Positions 36,923-46,629 are shown, counted from the stretch's first letter. The stretch: 64,000 nucleotides of DNA from Pseudarthrobacter sp. W1I19 (GCF_030817835.1 NZ_JAUSZR010000001.1:3782001-3846000), one strand, 5' to 3'. The notes: generated by a model from the letters alone, not told the origin. Numbers and translations: made by a program.

Positions 36923-38575
36923 ATGAACAGCTTTACTGACAGCTTCACGATCAATGGCATAACCCTGACTGCCCAGCCGATTTGCCGGCAGGACGAGGTG
37001 TTGACGCCGGACGCGCTGGCATTCATTGCCAAGCTGCACCGGGCAACGGCTGAGCGTCGGCAGGAGCTGCTGCAGGCACGCCGGACCCGGCGTGCTGACA
37101 TTGCCGGCGGGCAGGATCCAAGGTTCCTGCGGGAGACCGAGGACATCCGCAATGACCCGTCCTGGCGCGTCGCTCCGCCGGCCCCGGGCCTTGAGGACCG
37201 CCGGGTGGAGATCACCGGGCCGGTGGACAAGAAGATGACCATCAACGCCCTGAACTCCGGCGCCAAGGTCTGGCTCGCGGACATGGAAGACGCCTCCACC
37301 CCCACATGGCGCAACGTGATCAAGGGCCAGCTGAACCTCACCGACGCCCTTGAACGCCGCATCGACTTCACCTCCCCCGAGGGCAAGGAATACAAACTCC
37401 GCCCCGCCGGTGAACTTCCCACCATCGTGGTCCGCCCCCGCGGCTGGCACCTGCCCGAAAAGCACATGCTCATCGACGGCGCCCCCATCGCGGGCGGCAT
37501 CGTGGACTTCGGCCTGTTCTTCTTCCACAACGCCCGCCGCCTCCTGGCCCAGGGCAAAGGCCCGTACTTCTACCTGCCCAAGATCGAGAACCACCTCGAA
37601 GCCCGGCTCTGGAACGACATCTTCATCCTCGCCCAGGACCTGCTCGGCATCCCGCAGGGCACCATCCGCGCCACCGTACTGATCGAAACCATCACCGCAG
37701 CCTTCGAAATGGAAGAAATCCTCTACGAACTGCGCGACCACGCCTCCGGCCTGAACGCCGGCCGCTGGGACTACATCTTCTCCCTGATCAAGAACTTCCG
37801 CACCCGCGGCCCCCGCTTCGTCCTCCCGGACCGCTCCCAGGTGACCATGACCGCCCCCTTCATGCGCGCCTACACCGAACAACTCGTCCGGGCCTGCCAC
37901 AAACGCGGAGCCATGGCCATCGGCGGCATGGCAGCAGCAGTCCCCAACCGCAAAGACCCCGAAGCGAACGCCAACGCCTTCGAGAAGGTCCGCGCGGACA
38001 AGACCCGCGAGGCCAACGACGGTTTCGACGGCTCCTGGGTGGCCCACCCCGACCTGGTGCCGGTCTGCCGCGAAGTTTTCGACTCCATCCTGGGCGAAAA
38101 GCCCAACCAGCTCGACCGCACCCGCGAAGACGTCACCCCGGACGACCGGGCCCTGATCAACGTGGCCGCAACCCAGGGCACCATCACCGAACAGGGCATC
38201 CGGAACAACATCGAAGTCGGGATCCGCTACATCGAATCCTGGCTCCGCGGCAACGGCGCCGTCGCCATCCACAACCTCATGGAAGACGCCGCCACCGCCG
38301 AAATCTCCCGCTCCCAGCTCTGGCAATGGATCTACGCCCGCGCCATCACCGACCACGGCGAAATCATCACCCACCACTGGATCGAGGAACTCCTCGACGA
38401 AGAATTCGCCCGGCTCGAACGCTTCGACGGCGACCGCTTCGAAGACGCCCGCGACATCTTCGAAGAAGTCACCCTCGCACACGACTTCCCGTCCTTCCTC
38501 ACCCTCCCCGCCTACACCCGCTACCTCACCGAGGCACGCGAGAAGGCAACCCAGGAGGAGTTGGCCGCGGCCTGA
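36923..38575 (+). CDS. aceB: Malate synthase A
   Basis: A 550-residue malate synthase (EC 2.3.3.9) of the A type, condensing glyoxylate with acetyl-CoA. Conserved segments: [25 protein letters not shown] (catalytic Arg region), [10 protein letters not shown] with metal-site Glu, and [22 protein letters not shown] lies seven bases before the ATG. Same strand as aceA but separated by 241 bases with a hairpin and a REP copy, so it may have its own promoter. Confidence 0.97.
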   Translation: MNSFTDSFTINGITLTAQPICRQDEVLTPDALAFIAKLHRATAERRQELLQARRTRRADIAGGQDPRFLRETEDIRNDPSWRVAPPAPGLEDRRVEITGPVDKKMTINALNSGAKVWLADMEDASTPTWRNVIKGQLNLTDALERRIDFTSPEGKEYKLRPAGELPTIVVRPRGWHLPEKHMLIDGAPIAGGIVDFGLFFFHNARRLLAQGKGPYFYLPKIENHLEARLWNDIFILAQDLLGIPQGTIRATVLIETITAAFEMEEILYELRDHASGLNAGRWDYIFSLIKNFRTRGPRFVLPDRSQVTMTAPFMRAYTEQLVRACHKRGAMAIGGMAAAVPNRKDPEANANAFEKVRADKTREANDGFDGSWVAHPDLVPVCREVFDSILGEKPNQLDRTREDVTPDDRALINVAATQGTITEQGIRNNIEVGIRYIESWLRGNGAVAIHNLMEDAATAEISRSQLWQWIYARAITDHGEIITHHWIEELLDEEFARLERFDGDRFEDARDIFEEVTLAHDFPSFLTLPAYTRYLTEAREKATQEELAAA

Positions 38576-38593
38576 GTGGCAATAACTTCCGTC

Positions 38594-38653
38594 TGCCGGG
38601 CCGGCACGCCCTTCGCAACAGGCACCTCCGAAATCCGGAGGGCCGGCCCGGCA
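38594..38653 (+). terminator. Hairpin after aceB
   Basis: TGCCGGGCCGGC (38594-38605) pairs over 12 bp with GCCGGCCCGGCA (38642-38653), with a small inner hairpin (CTCCG...CGGAG). It begins 19 bases after the aceB stop. No T-run, as is usual in high-GC actinobacteria. Confidence 0.6.
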
Positions 38654-38714
38654 ATGGAGCACCCCCTGGGCGGCGCCGACGCGCAGGACGGCCTCACCCG
38701 CCACGACACCCCCT

Positions 38715-38817
38715 GACGCTCTCTCACTTAACGTGCAAAATCCAAGGACGCTCTCTCACTTTCCAGAAGAAAGTGAGAGAGCGTCCGGCGTTAAACCGCG
38801 TTAAGTGAGAGAGCGTC
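38715..38817. repeat. Nested double-palindrome intergenic element, copy B
   Basis: Outer arms GACGCTCTCTCACTTAACG (38715-38733) and its exact inverse (38799-38817) enclose an inner perfect 18-bp hairpin GGACGCTCTCTCACTTTC (38746-38763) / inverse (38769-38786) with a five-base loop. Same design as copy A, with CTCTCTCAC instead of CTCTATCAC. It lies between convergent aceB and the MFS gene. Confidence 0.9.
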
Positions 38818-38854
38818 CGTGGGGCGGGGAAGGCGGACGACGGCGGCGGGCCGG

Positions 38855-40051
38855 CTAGCGCCCCCTCGGCACCCGCCGCACGGACAGGGTGGACGCGACG
38901 AAGAACGTCAGCACCGATGCCAGGATGACCAGCAGGGCCGGTGTCCAGGAACCCCAGACGTCGTGCACAAAACCCACCAGCGGAGGCGCCACGGCACCGA
39001 AGCAATAGCCCAGGCCCTGGACGGTGGCGGACATCCGGCCGGCGGCAACCTGGTCCCGGGCGAGCTTGATGATGGCGATGAAGATCAGGGTGATTCCCCC
39101 GCCCTGGGCAACGCCGCCGAAAACAGACCACAGCCACCAGAGCTCCGGTGCCAGCAGGAGGCCGGCGGGGACGGACGTCCACAGCACACCCAAGGTGACC
39201 GCCGCCGCCGTCGTACTGAAATACTTGGCCGCAAAGGGCACGCCCAGGCCGCCCACAATGGCGAACACCTGAAACAGCGAGGATCCGGCGCCCGCACCCG
39301 AAGCGGACATGCCGAGTTCGTCGCTAAGGTAGCTGGGCAGCCATGCAGTGAGGGCGTAGTAGGAGAATGCCTGGCCGGCGAATGCTGCAGTGAGCCCGGC
39401 CGTGGTCCATGCCGAACCGGCCGCAGCCGCCGGCCGCTGCCCGTCCGGCACGGGAGCGGCGGAGGGCACAAAGGCTGCGCGCAGTCCGATGGCGAGCACC
39501 CAGCACACGATGGCCGCTACCGCCAGGAGCGCGGTGGACGCGAGCGCGAGCTGCCAGCCCGCGAATTCGGCCAGCGGCGCCGTGACCATCGAGGTCAGGA
39601 AGGACCCGACATTCAGTGCGGCGGTGTAGACGCCCATCGCGGTCCCCTGCCGCAGCGGCGGGAAGTCGCGGCGGATGATGAGGGGCGCGGCGATGTTGCC
39701 GATGGTAATGGCGAGGCCGATCACCACCGTCCCGGCCAGCACCAGCGCCGGACCGCCGGCTGAGCGGATGATGACGCCGGCGAGCACTCCCAGGATGGTC
39801 AGGGTCACGGCAAGTTCCGCACCGTACCCCCGCGCCACCAGCGAGGCCAGGGGTGCCGCCAGCGCGAAGCAGAGGACCGGAATACTGGTCAGCAGGCCCA
39901 GCACCACCGGTGAGAACCCGAGGTCCGCCTGCATCACGTCCACCACAGGGGCAACGGCCACGAACGGGCCCCGCAGGTTCAGCGCCAGCAGCCCGATACA
40001 GGCCAGCAGGATCCAGGTCCTCGGAATCCGGGCCAGGAAACGGGCGCTCAC
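38855..40051 (-). CDS. MFS transporter, CynX/NimT family
   Basis: A 398-residue twelve-helix transporter. The first helix and loop (ACIGLLALNLRGPFVAVAPV) have the NLR motif typical of the CynX/NimT cyanate/nitroimidazole group; GTAMGVYTAALNVGS and FAGQAFSYYALTAWLPSYL are also family-like. GTG start with no clear ribosome site. Substrate unknown; members include cyanate and nitroimidazole transporters and many uncharacterised ones. Alone on its strand, convergent with aceB across a palindromic element. Confidence 0.85.
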   Translation of the reverse strand: MSARFLARIPRTWILLACIGLLALNLRGPFVAVAPVVDVMQADLGFSPVVLGLLTSIPVLCFALAAPLASLVARGYGAELAVTLTILGVLAGVIIRSAGGPALVLAGTVVIGLAITIGNIAAPLIIRRDFPPLRQGTAMGVYTAALNVGSFLTSMVTAPLAEFAGWQLALASTALLAVAAIVCWVLAIGLRAAFVPSAAPVPDGQRPAAAAGSAWTTAGLTAAFAGQAFSYYALTAWLPSYLSDELGMSASGAGAGSSLFQVFAIVGGLGVPFAAKYFSTTAAAVTLGVLWTSVPAGLLLAPELWWLWSVFGGVAQGGGITLIFIAIIKLARDQVAAGRMSATVQGLGYCFGAVAPPLVGFVHDVWGSWTPALLVILASVLTFFVASTLSVRRVPRGR

Positions 40052-40191
40052 CGGCTGGGCGTGGGGGTCGGATCTTTTTTCATCACCCTCATTGCTATCA
40101 CGGGCATAACGCGGGCCAGTCCCTTATTGCCGCGCCCTCCTGCCATACGATGAACATCACTGCCGCACCCTCCGGGACGAAGGACACAGAC

Positions 40192-41151
40192 ATGCAGCAC
40201 CGGCTTGCCATCCTTGACGACTACCAGGACGTTGCGCACGGATTCGCCGACTGGTCCTCCCTGGCGCCCGACGGCGTTGCGGTCACCACGTACCGCGAGC
40301 CGTTCAGTTCGCCGGATGCGATGGAGTCCGCACTCGCCGACGCGACGATCATCATTGCCATGCGGGAGCGGACGGCCTTTCCCCGTGAGGTGCTGGAAAA
40401 ACTCCCCGCCCTTCGGCTCCTGGTCACCACCGGGATGGCAAACGCCTCCATCGATGTGGCCGCGGCGGACGACCTCGGCATCACGGTCTGCGGCACGCCT
40501 GGATCCCCCACCGCCGCGCCGGAACTCACGTGGGCCCTGCTCCTGGCCATCGCCCGCAACATCCCCGCCGAAGACAGTTCGCTGCGCGCCGGGTCGTGGC
40601 AACACACAGTGGGGTTTGAACTTGCCGGCAAAACGCTCGGGGTGGTGGGCCTGGGCAAGATCGGCCGCAGGATTGCCTGCTACGGCCAGGCTTTCGGCAT
40701 GGACGTGCTCGCGTGGAGCCAGAACCTCACGGACGAGGCCGCGGCCGAGGCAGGAGTGCGGAAGGTGTCCAAGGAGGAGCTCTTCCGGAATTCCGACGTT
40801 GCCACCCTCCACCTCCGTTTGTCTCCCCGTTCAGAGGGCATCGTGGGAGAGCCGGAGCTGAGGCTGCTGGGCCCCGACGGCATCCTGGTGAACACTGCCC
40901 GCGGCCCGCTGGTGGACCAGGACGCCCTGGTGCGGGCCCTGGCCGAAGGCTGGATCGCAGGGGCCGCGGTGGACGTCTTCGACCACGAACCCCTCCCGGC
41001 AGGTCACCCCCTCCTTACCGCTCCCAACACTGTGCTGTCCCCGCACCTCGGCTACGTAACGCGGGAGAGCTACCGGCAGTTTTACGGCGGGGCGCTGGAG
41101 GACGTCAAGGCCTGGCTCGCAGGGGCACCCGTGCGCGTGATTTCAGCATAG
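40192..41151 (+). CDS. D-2-hydroxyacid dehydrogenase family protein
   Basis: A 319-residue NAD(P)-dependent dehydrogenase. Rossmann motif GVVGLGKIGRRIA (about 150), catalytic Arg in NTARGPLVDQ, Glu in VFDHEPL, and His in SPHLGYVT are all present. ATG at 40192 with GACGAAGGA upstream was preferred; an in-frame ATG at 40150 would add 14 residues. Substrate not determined; it is unlinked to a pathway operon. Confidence 0.88.
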   Translation: MQHRLAILDDYQDVAHGFADWSSLAPDGVAVTTYREPFSSPDAMESALADATIIIAMRERTAFPREVLEKLPALRLLVTTGMANASIDVAAADDLGITVCGTPGSPTAAPELTWALLLAIARNIPAEDSSLRAGSWQHTVGFELAGKTLGVVGLGKIGRRIACYGQAFGMDVLAWSQNLTDEAAAEAGVRKVSKEELFRNSDVATLHLRLSPRSEGIVGEPELRLLGPDGILVNTARGPLVDQDALVRALAEGWIAGAAVDVFDHEPLPAGHPLLTAPNTVLSPHLGYVTRESYRQFYGGALEDVKAWLAGAPVRVISA

Positions 41152-41186
41152 GACTGGCAGTCTCAGCTGACTCAGCCTGACGCAGG

Positions 41187-42395
41187 CTAACCCGCTGCCT
41201 GAAGGGTTGCCTCCACCGCCGCCGGGGACAACACGTGCTGCGTGACCATCTGGCTGGCCCCCAAAATGGCAGCCCTGTCTCCGGCCATCGACAGGGAAAT
41301 CCTCAGGTGGGCTGTGGCCAGGGGCAGCGAGCGCCGGTACACCACTTCGCGCACCCCGGCCATGAGGTGTTCCCCTGCCTGGCCCAGGCTCCCGCCGATC
41401 ACAATGACAGACGGGTTGAGCAGGTTGACCACTGTGGCCAGGACGTCCCCCACGTCGCGTCCGGCCTGGCGCAGCACCTGGATGGCCTGCAGATTTCCCT
41501 GTGCCACGAGCCGCAGCACGTCACTGCCCTTCGCTGCGGGCACTCCCTGCCGGTTCAGTTCCGCTGCCAGGGCCGGGCCGGATGCCAAAGCCTCCAGGCA
41601 GCCGTAGTTCCCGCACCGGCAGAGCACGTCGTCCCCGCGCGGGACCCGCACATGGCCAAGGTCCCCGGCGGTACCATTGGCGCCGCGCTGCAACGTCCCG
41701 CTGCTGATGATCCCGGAACCCACTCCGGTGGCCACCTTGATGAACAGGAAGTTATTGTGCTCCGGCCAGTGCGCGGTCCGCTCCCCCAGCGCCATGATGT
41801 TCACGTCGTTGTCCACCAGCACCGGAACCGGCAGCGAGCGCTGAACATAAGCAACGACGTCGAACCCGTCCCAGCCCGGCATGATGGGCGGCTTCACCGG
41901 CCTTCCGGTGGCGTGCTCCACGGGCCCCGGCAGGCCGATGCCCACTCCGGCCACATCTCCCACAGTCCGACCCACAGCAGCCAGGAGGGCCACGCCTTCC
42001 GTGAGCACCTTGCCCAGCACCGCTTCCGGCCCGGCCGCCACGTCCTGCGCCAGGCGCTGCTCGGCCAGGACTTCGCCGTTGAGGTCCGTGACGGCAACGA
42101 TCACATGTGTGGCCCCAACGTCCACAGCCAGCACCACGCGTACGGCCGGATTAAAGGCAAAGCGCGACGGCGGCCTGCCGCCGCTTGAGCTGGCCTCCCC
42201 CGCCGGGCCCACCAGGCCGGACGCGATCAGGGCATCGATCCGGGACGCCACGGTGGACCGTGCCAGCCCGGTGGCCAGGGCCAGTTCGGCACGGGTGCGT
42301 GCCTTGCCGTCGCGCAGGAGCTGGAACAGCACGCCCGCACCGCCCTGGGCCAAGGCAAGCTCCGGTATGGCGCTGCCTCCCGCTGTCTTGGTCAT
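41187..42395 (-). CDS. ROK-family transcriptional repressor
   Basis: A 402-residue regulator. N-terminal winged HTH (LLRDGKARTRAELALATGLARSTV region, about 20-65), then a ROK sugar-kinase-like domain: AVDVGATHVIVAV, VGIGLPGPV, and the zinc-binding pattern CRCGNYGCLEA. It is divergent from the four-gene sugar oxidation operon; a palindrome overlaps that operon's promoter, so it is the probable repressor. TATTCA six bases before its ATG is near the leaderless pattern. Confidence 0.92.
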   Translation of the reverse strand: MTKTAGGSAIPELALAQGGAGVLFQLLRDGKARTRAELALATGLARSTVASRIDALIASGLVGPAGEASSSGGRPPSRFAFNPAVRVVLAVDVGATHVIVAVTDLNGEVLAEQRLAQDVAAGPEAVLGKVLTEGVALLAAVGRTVGDVAGVGIGLPGPVEHATGRPVKPPIMPGWDGFDVVAYVQRSLPVPVLVDNDVNIMALGERTAHWPEHNNFLFIKVATGVGSGIISSGTLQRGANGTAGDLGHVRVPRGDDVLCRCGNYGCLEALASGPALAAELNRQGVPAAKGSDVLRLVAQGNLQAIQVLRQAGRDVGDVLATVVNLLNPSVIVIGGSLGQAGEHLMAGVREVVYRRSLPLATAHLRISLSMAGDRAAILGASQMVTQHVLSPAAVEATLQAAG

Positions 42396-42438
42396 AGGAC
42401 ATGAATAGCACGGCTACTTCTGTATGTCACGCCCGCAA

Positions 42439-42474
42439 CTTTTGCTTGACGCGCAGCAAAAGCCACCCTAGCGT
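42439..42474 (+). promoter_or_regulatory. Promoter and ROK operator of the sugar operon
   Basis: TTGACG (42446-42451) and TAGCGT (42469-42474) are spaced 17 bases, a good sigma-70 promoter. CTTTTGCT (42439-42446) and AGCAAAAG (42455-42462) form an 8-bp palindrome with an 8-base centre that overlaps the -35 box, the position expected for a repressor. The adjacent ROK gene is the obvious candidate. Confidence 0.7.
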
Positions 42475-42567
42475 TGCAGTAGCCGAAAAGTTGTGGCGGA
42501 TCCCACTCCCGCCGGAATCCGGATACGGCGCTGCGTCCGGAACAACGCCCAGAAACCAGGAGACAAG

Positions 42568-43314
42568 ATGTCCTACTCGCTCCAGCTCTACACCCTGCGA
42601 AACGCCATCCAGGAAGACCTTCCCGGGACCATCCGGAAAGTCGCAGGGATCGGCTTCACACAGGTTGAGCCCTACAACTTCGTCGCTACCGCCAAGGAAC
42701 TCGGCGCGGCGCTGCGGGAGAACGGGCTGACGGCTCCCTCCGGCCATGCCCCGCTGCTGAGCCAGGACCAGGACCAGATCTTCGCCGCAGCCAGGGAACT
42801 GGGCATCACCACCGTCATCGAGCCGTACATCCCGGCCGACCGCTGGCAGAGCGCCGGGGACGTACAGGCCACCGCGGCCCGGCTGAACGAGACGGCCAGG
42901 AAGGGCGCCGAATACGGCATCCGGGTGGGGTACCACAACCACCAGTGGGAGCTGGAGTCCACCATCGAAGGCCGGACTGCGCTGGAGTACTTCGCGGACC
43001 TCCTGGATCCGGAACTGGTCCTTGAGGTGGACACGTACTGGGTGGCCGTCGGCGGCCAGGACCCTGTGGACATCCTCGGCAAGCTCGGAAACCGCGTGAA
43101 GTTCATCCACATCAAGGATGGTCCCCTGACCACCGACACCAAAGCCCAGCTTCCGGCGGGCCAGGGCAAGGTGGCCGTACTGGATGTCATCGCAGCAGCC
43201 AAGTCACTGGAAGTCGGCGTGGTGGAATTTGACGACTACGACGGTGACATCTTCGAGGGCATCCGCCAGAGCCTGGACTTCCTGACGGCATCAGGCGAAG
43301 GAATCAAGGCATGA
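42568..43314 (+). CDS. Sugar phosphate isomerase/epimerase-like TIM-barrel protein (first)
   Basis: A 248-residue xylose-isomerase-like TIM barrel. Metal and substrate residues are visible in YHNHQWELES, LEVDTYWV, FIHIKDG and VVEFDDY. The ATG at 42568 has GGAG six bases upstream; the longer frame has none. First gene of a four-gene operon with four-base overlaps. In known 3-keto-sugar pathways such proteins do beta-elimination, hydration or epimerisation of oxidised sugars; that role is inferred. No phosphate-specific motif is seen. Confidence 0.85.
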   Translation: MSYSLQLYTLRNAIQEDLPGTIRKVAGIGFTQVEPYNFVATAKELGAALRENGLTAPSGHAPLLSQDQDQIFAAARELGITTVIEPYIPADRWQSAGDVQATAARLNETARKGAEYGIRVGYHNHQWELESTIEGRTALEYFADLLDPELVLEVDTYWVAVGGQDPVDILGKLGNRVKFIHIKDGPLTTDTKAQLPAGQGKVAVLDVIAAAKSLEVGVVEFDDYDGDIFEGIRQSLDFLTASGEGIKA

Positions 43315-44447
43315 GCACCCCCGCAACATCCACCGGCAAAGGCCCGGTGGGCGTCGCCGTCATCGGCGCCGGAAACATCAGCAAGCAGTACCTGGACAAC
43401 CTGACCATGTTCCCGGACCTCAAGGTCCACGTCATCGCGGACCTCTTTGAGGAAGCGGCCCAAGCACGGGCCAAGGAATACGGCATCCCCGAATGGGGCG
43501 GGGTGGACAAGGCACTGAACCACCCCGACGTGGACATCATCGTCAACCTGACCATTCCGGCCGCCCACGTGGAGGTGGCCACTGCCGCCGTCAACGCCGG
43601 CAAGCACGTCTGGACCGAAAAGCCCTTCTCCCTGGACCGGGAATCCGGCCTTGGCCTGCTCAAGACCGCTGACGCTGCTGGGCTCCGGCTGGGCTGTGCG
43701 CCGGACACGTTCCTGGGCGCAGGTTTGCAGACGGCGCTGCGCGTCATCCAACGCGGCGACATCGGCACCCCGCTGACGGCCATGACCACGTTCCAGACCC
43801 CCGGCCCGGAATCCTGGCACCCCAACCCGGCTTTCCTCTTCCAGCACGGCGCCGGTCCGCTGTTCGACATGGGCCCCTACTACCTCACCACGCTGGTCCA
43901 GGCCTTCGGCTCCATCCGCAAGGTGGCCGCCGTCGGATCCAAGTCCAAGGACGTCCGCGTTATCGGCTCCGGCCCCAAAGCCGGCGAGGAATTCACGGTG
44001 GAAGTCCCCACGCACGTGTCAGCCATGGCCCAGTTCGAGTCCGGCGCGTCCTCGCACAGCGTGTTCTCCTTCGAATCTCCGCGGGTCCGGATGGGCTTCG
44101 TGGAAATCACCGGCACCGAGGCCACCATCTCGCTGCCGGACCCCAACGTATTCGACGGCGACATCAAGCTCTGGCGCGCCGGCGACGAGGACTGGACCAC
44201 CATCGAGTCCACCGGCCCGGCCAACGGCCGCGGCCTGGGCGTCCTGGACATGGCCCGCTCCATCCGGGCCGGTGTCCCCCACCGCGCCACGGGCGACCTG
44301 GCCTACCACGTCCTGGACGCGATGGTCTCCATCAACGAGTCGATACAGTCCGGCAGCTTCGTGGACGTGGCGAGCAACGCGCCGGCATCGCAGCCCATTC
44401 CCGAGGACTGGGCCCCCGAAACTTTGACGCTGGGAGAAAGCGCATGA
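43311..44447 (+). CDS. Gfo/Idh/MocA dehydrogenase (first)
   Basis: A 378-residue NAD(P)-dependent sugar dehydrogenase. Rossmann start VAVIGAGNISKQYLDNL, then the EKPFSLD motif with catalytic Lys, and a substrate region FQHGAGPLFDMGPYYLTTLV with the Asp-Tyr-type pair. Start and stop overlap the neighbouring genes by four bases each. In similar operons one such enzyme oxidises a sugar at C3 and another reduces a keto-sugar; which step this one does is not decided. Confidence 0.88.
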   Translation: MSTPATSTGKGPVGVAVIGAGNISKQYLDNLTMFPDLKVHVIADLFEEAAQARAKEYGIPEWGGVDKALNHPDVDIIVNLTIPAAHVEVATAAVNAGKHVWTEKPFSLDRESGLGLLKTADAAGLRLGCAPDTFLGAGLQTALRVIQRGDIGTPLTAMTTFQTPGPESWHPNPAFLFQHGAGPLFDMGPYYLTTLVQAFGSIRKVAAVGSKSKDVRVIGSGPKAGEEFTVEVPTHVSAMAQFESGASSHSVFSFESPRVRMGFVEITGTEATISLPDPNVFDGDIKLWRAGDEDWTTIESTGPANGRGLGVLDMARSIRAGVPHRATGDLAYHVLDAMVSINESIQSGSFVDVASNAPASQPIPEDWAPETLTLGESA

Positions 44448-45601
44448 GCAACCAGACGCATCAGGGCGCCCTGGGCGTGGCGATGATCGGCTACGCCTTT
44501 ATGGGCAAGGCACACTCCAACGCTTGGCGGAACGTGGCCAGCTACTTCGACGTCCCGGCGTTTGAGCAGAAGGTCCTCGTTGGCCGTGACGCCGCCGCCG
44601 TTGCGGAAGCCGCCGCGAAGTACGGGTGGCAGGAAACGGCCACGGACTGGCGCACGGTTATCGACCGGGACGATATCCACATCGTCGACATCTGCGCCCC
44701 GGGCTGGATGCACGCGGAGATCGCCGTCGCCGGGCTTGAGGCCGGCAAGCATGTGCTGCTGGAGAAGCCGCTGGCCAACACCCTGGCCGAAGCCGAAGCC
44801 ATCACGGCCGCGGCCCAGGCTGCCAGGGCGAAGGGTGTGCAGTCGATGGCGGGCTTCAACTACCGCCGCGTCCCGGCTCTGGCCCTTGCGAAGGAATTGG
44901 TGAGCGAAGGCAGGCTGGGGACTGTCCGGCAGGTCCGCGCCGCCTACCTCCAGGACTGGCTCGCCGATGAAACAGCACCGATGACATGGCGGTTGAAGAG
45001 GGAGACGGCCGGTTCGGGGGCTTTGGGAGACATCGCATCCCACGCCATCGACCAAGTCCTCTTCCTGCTCGGCGAGCGGGTTACGGAAGTTTCGGGCCGC
45101 CTGCAGACATTCGTGGACCGGCGGCCGGGTGCCGAAGGGCTGGAAGACGTCACGGTCGACGACGCCGCCTGGGCAACGCTGCACCTCGCCTCCGGAGCAA
45201 TCGCCTCCGTGGAGGCTTCCCGGGTTGCCACCGGCCGGAAGAACTCCCTGCAAATAGAGATCTACGGCGACAAGGGCGCCCTCCGCTTCGACCTTGAGAA
45301 CCTCAATGAGCTCCTTTTCCTGGATGCCACGGCGCCGGCGCGCGAGCAGGGCTTCCGCCGGATCGTGGTCACCGAACCGGAGCACCCGTACCTGGACGCC
45401 TGGTGGCCGCAGGGCCACATCATCGGCTGGGAGCACACTTTCACCCACGAAGTCCGCGACCTCCTGCTGGCCATCGACACCGGAACCCGGCCCTCGCCGT
45501 CGTTCGAGGACGGCCTGGAAGTCCAGCGCATCCTTGCCGCCGTGGAGGAATCCGCCGCCGCCAAGTGTGCCCTCGTCCAACTGCCCACCGAAGGAGCCTG
45601 A
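44444..45601 (+). CDS. Gfo/Idh/MocA dehydrogenase (second), levoglucosan-dehydrogenase-like
   Basis: A 385-residue dehydrogenase. It opens with VAMIGYAFMGKAHSNAWRNV and contains EKPLANT, MAGFNYRRVPALALAKEL, and SGALGDIASHAIDQ. These blocks resemble what I remember of the levoglucosan dehydrogenase of Pseudarthrobacter phenanthrenivorans; note GYAFMG instead of the usual GxGxxG at the cofactor site. Third gene of the operon. The substrate could also be another anhydro-sugar, inositol-like polyol or glycoside. Confidence 0.85.
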   Translation: MSNQTHQGALGVAMIGYAFMGKAHSNAWRNVASYFDVPAFEQKVLVGRDAAAVAEAAAKYGWQETATDWRTVIDRDDIHIVDICAPGWMHAEIAVAGLEAGKHVLLEKPLANTLAEAEAITAAAQAARAKGVQSMAGFNYRRVPALALAKELVSEGRLGTVRQVRAAYLQDWLADETAPMTWRLKRETAGSGALGDIASHAIDQVLFLLGERVTEVSGRLQTFVDRRPGAEGLEDVTVDDAAWATLHLASGAIASVEASRVATGRKNSLQIEIYGDKGALRFDLENLNELLFLDATAPAREQGFRRIVVTEPEHPYLDAWWPQGHIIGWEHTFTHEVRDLLLAIDTGTRPSPSFEDGLEVQRILAAVEESAAAKCALVQLPTEGA

Positions 45602-45602
45602 C

Positions 45603-46598
45603 ATGTCCCGCCCCTACACCTTGTTCACCGGCCAGTGGGCGGACCTGCCCTTCGAAGAGGTCGCCAAACTGGCGTCCGGGTGGGGTTACGACGGCCTGGA
45701 GATCGCCGTCTCCGGCGACCACCTGGACGCCTGGCGCTGGGACGAACCCGGCTACGTCGAGTCCAAACTCGAGATCCTGGAGAAGTACAACCTCAAGGTC
45801 TGGGCCATCTCCAACCACCTCAAGGGCCAGGCCGTCTGCGATGACCCCATCGACTTCCGCCACGAAGCCATCGTCGGCGCCAAGGTCTGGGGCGACGGCG
45901 ACCCCGAAGGCGTCCGCCAACGCGCCGCCGAGGAAATGAAACACACCGCCCGGCTCGCCAAGGCACTCGGCGTGGACACCGTCGTCGGCTTCACCGGCTC
46001 CTCCATCTGGCAGTACGTGGCCATGTTCCCGCCCGTCCCCGACAAGGTCATCGACGCCGGCTACCAGGACTTCGCCGACCGCTGGAACCCCATCCTGGAC
46101 GTCTTCGACGAAAGCGGAGTCCGCTTCGCCCACGAAGTCCACCCCTCCGAAATCGCCTACGACTACTGGACCACCGTCCGCACCCTCGAAGCGATCAACC
46201 ACCGCCCCGCCTTCGGCCTGAACTGGGACCCGTCCCACATGATGTGGCAGGGCATCGACCCCGTCTCATTCATCTGGGACTTCAAGGACCGGATCTACCA
46301 CGTGGACTGCAAGGACACCAAGATCCGCCAGACCGGCCGCAACACCGTCCTGGGCTCCCACCTGGCCTGGGGCGACCCGCGCCGCGGCTGGGACTTCGTC
46401 TCCGCAGGCCGCGGCGACGTCCCCTGGGAAGCGTCCTTCCGTGCCCTGTCCGCCATCGGCTACACCGGACCCATCTCCGTCGAATGGGAGGACGCCGGCA
46501 TGGACCGCCTCCACGGCGCACCCGAAGCCCTCGCCGCCCTCAAAAAATTCGACTTCCCGCCGTCGAACACCTCCTTCGACGCCGCCTTCAAGCAGTAA
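45603..46598 (+). CDS. Sugar phosphate isomerase/epimerase-like TIM-barrel protein (second)
   Basis: A 331-residue TIM barrel starting one base after the previous stop, with AGGAG upstream. Metal ligands appear in FAHEVHPSEIAYD (Glu/His), GLNWDPSHMMW (Asp/His), YHVDCKDTK and ISVEWEDAGMDR (Glu). It is longer than the first barrel protein and differs at the C terminus (FDFPPSNTSFDAAF). The presence of two different barrel proteins and two dehydrogenases matches four-enzyme oxidation-elimination-hydration-reduction schemes. Confidence 0.87.
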   Translation: MSRPYTLFTGQWADLPFEEVAKLASGWGYDGLEIAVSGDHLDAWRWDEPGYVESKLEILEKYNLKVWAISNHLKGQAVCDDPIDFRHEAIVGAKVWGDGDPEGVRQRAAEEMKHTARLAKALGVDTVVGFTGSSIWQYVAMFPPVPDKVIDAGYQDFADRWNPILDVFDESGVRFAHEVHPSEIAYDYWTTVRTLEAINHRPAFGLNWDPSHMMWQGIDPVSFIWDFKDRIYHVDCKDTKIRQTGRNTVLGSHLAWGDPRRGWDFVSAGRGDVPWEASFRALSAIGYTGPISVEWEDAGMDRLHGAPEALAALKKFDFPPSNTSFDAAFKQ

Positions 46599-46629
46599 CT
46601 CCAGGAGTTACCGAACGTAGAATCCCTGC

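Noticed and set aside
38326..38808. Plus-strand frame over the end of aceB
   Set aside because: Arg/Pro/His-rich shadow frame within the malate synthase gene and the palindromic element.
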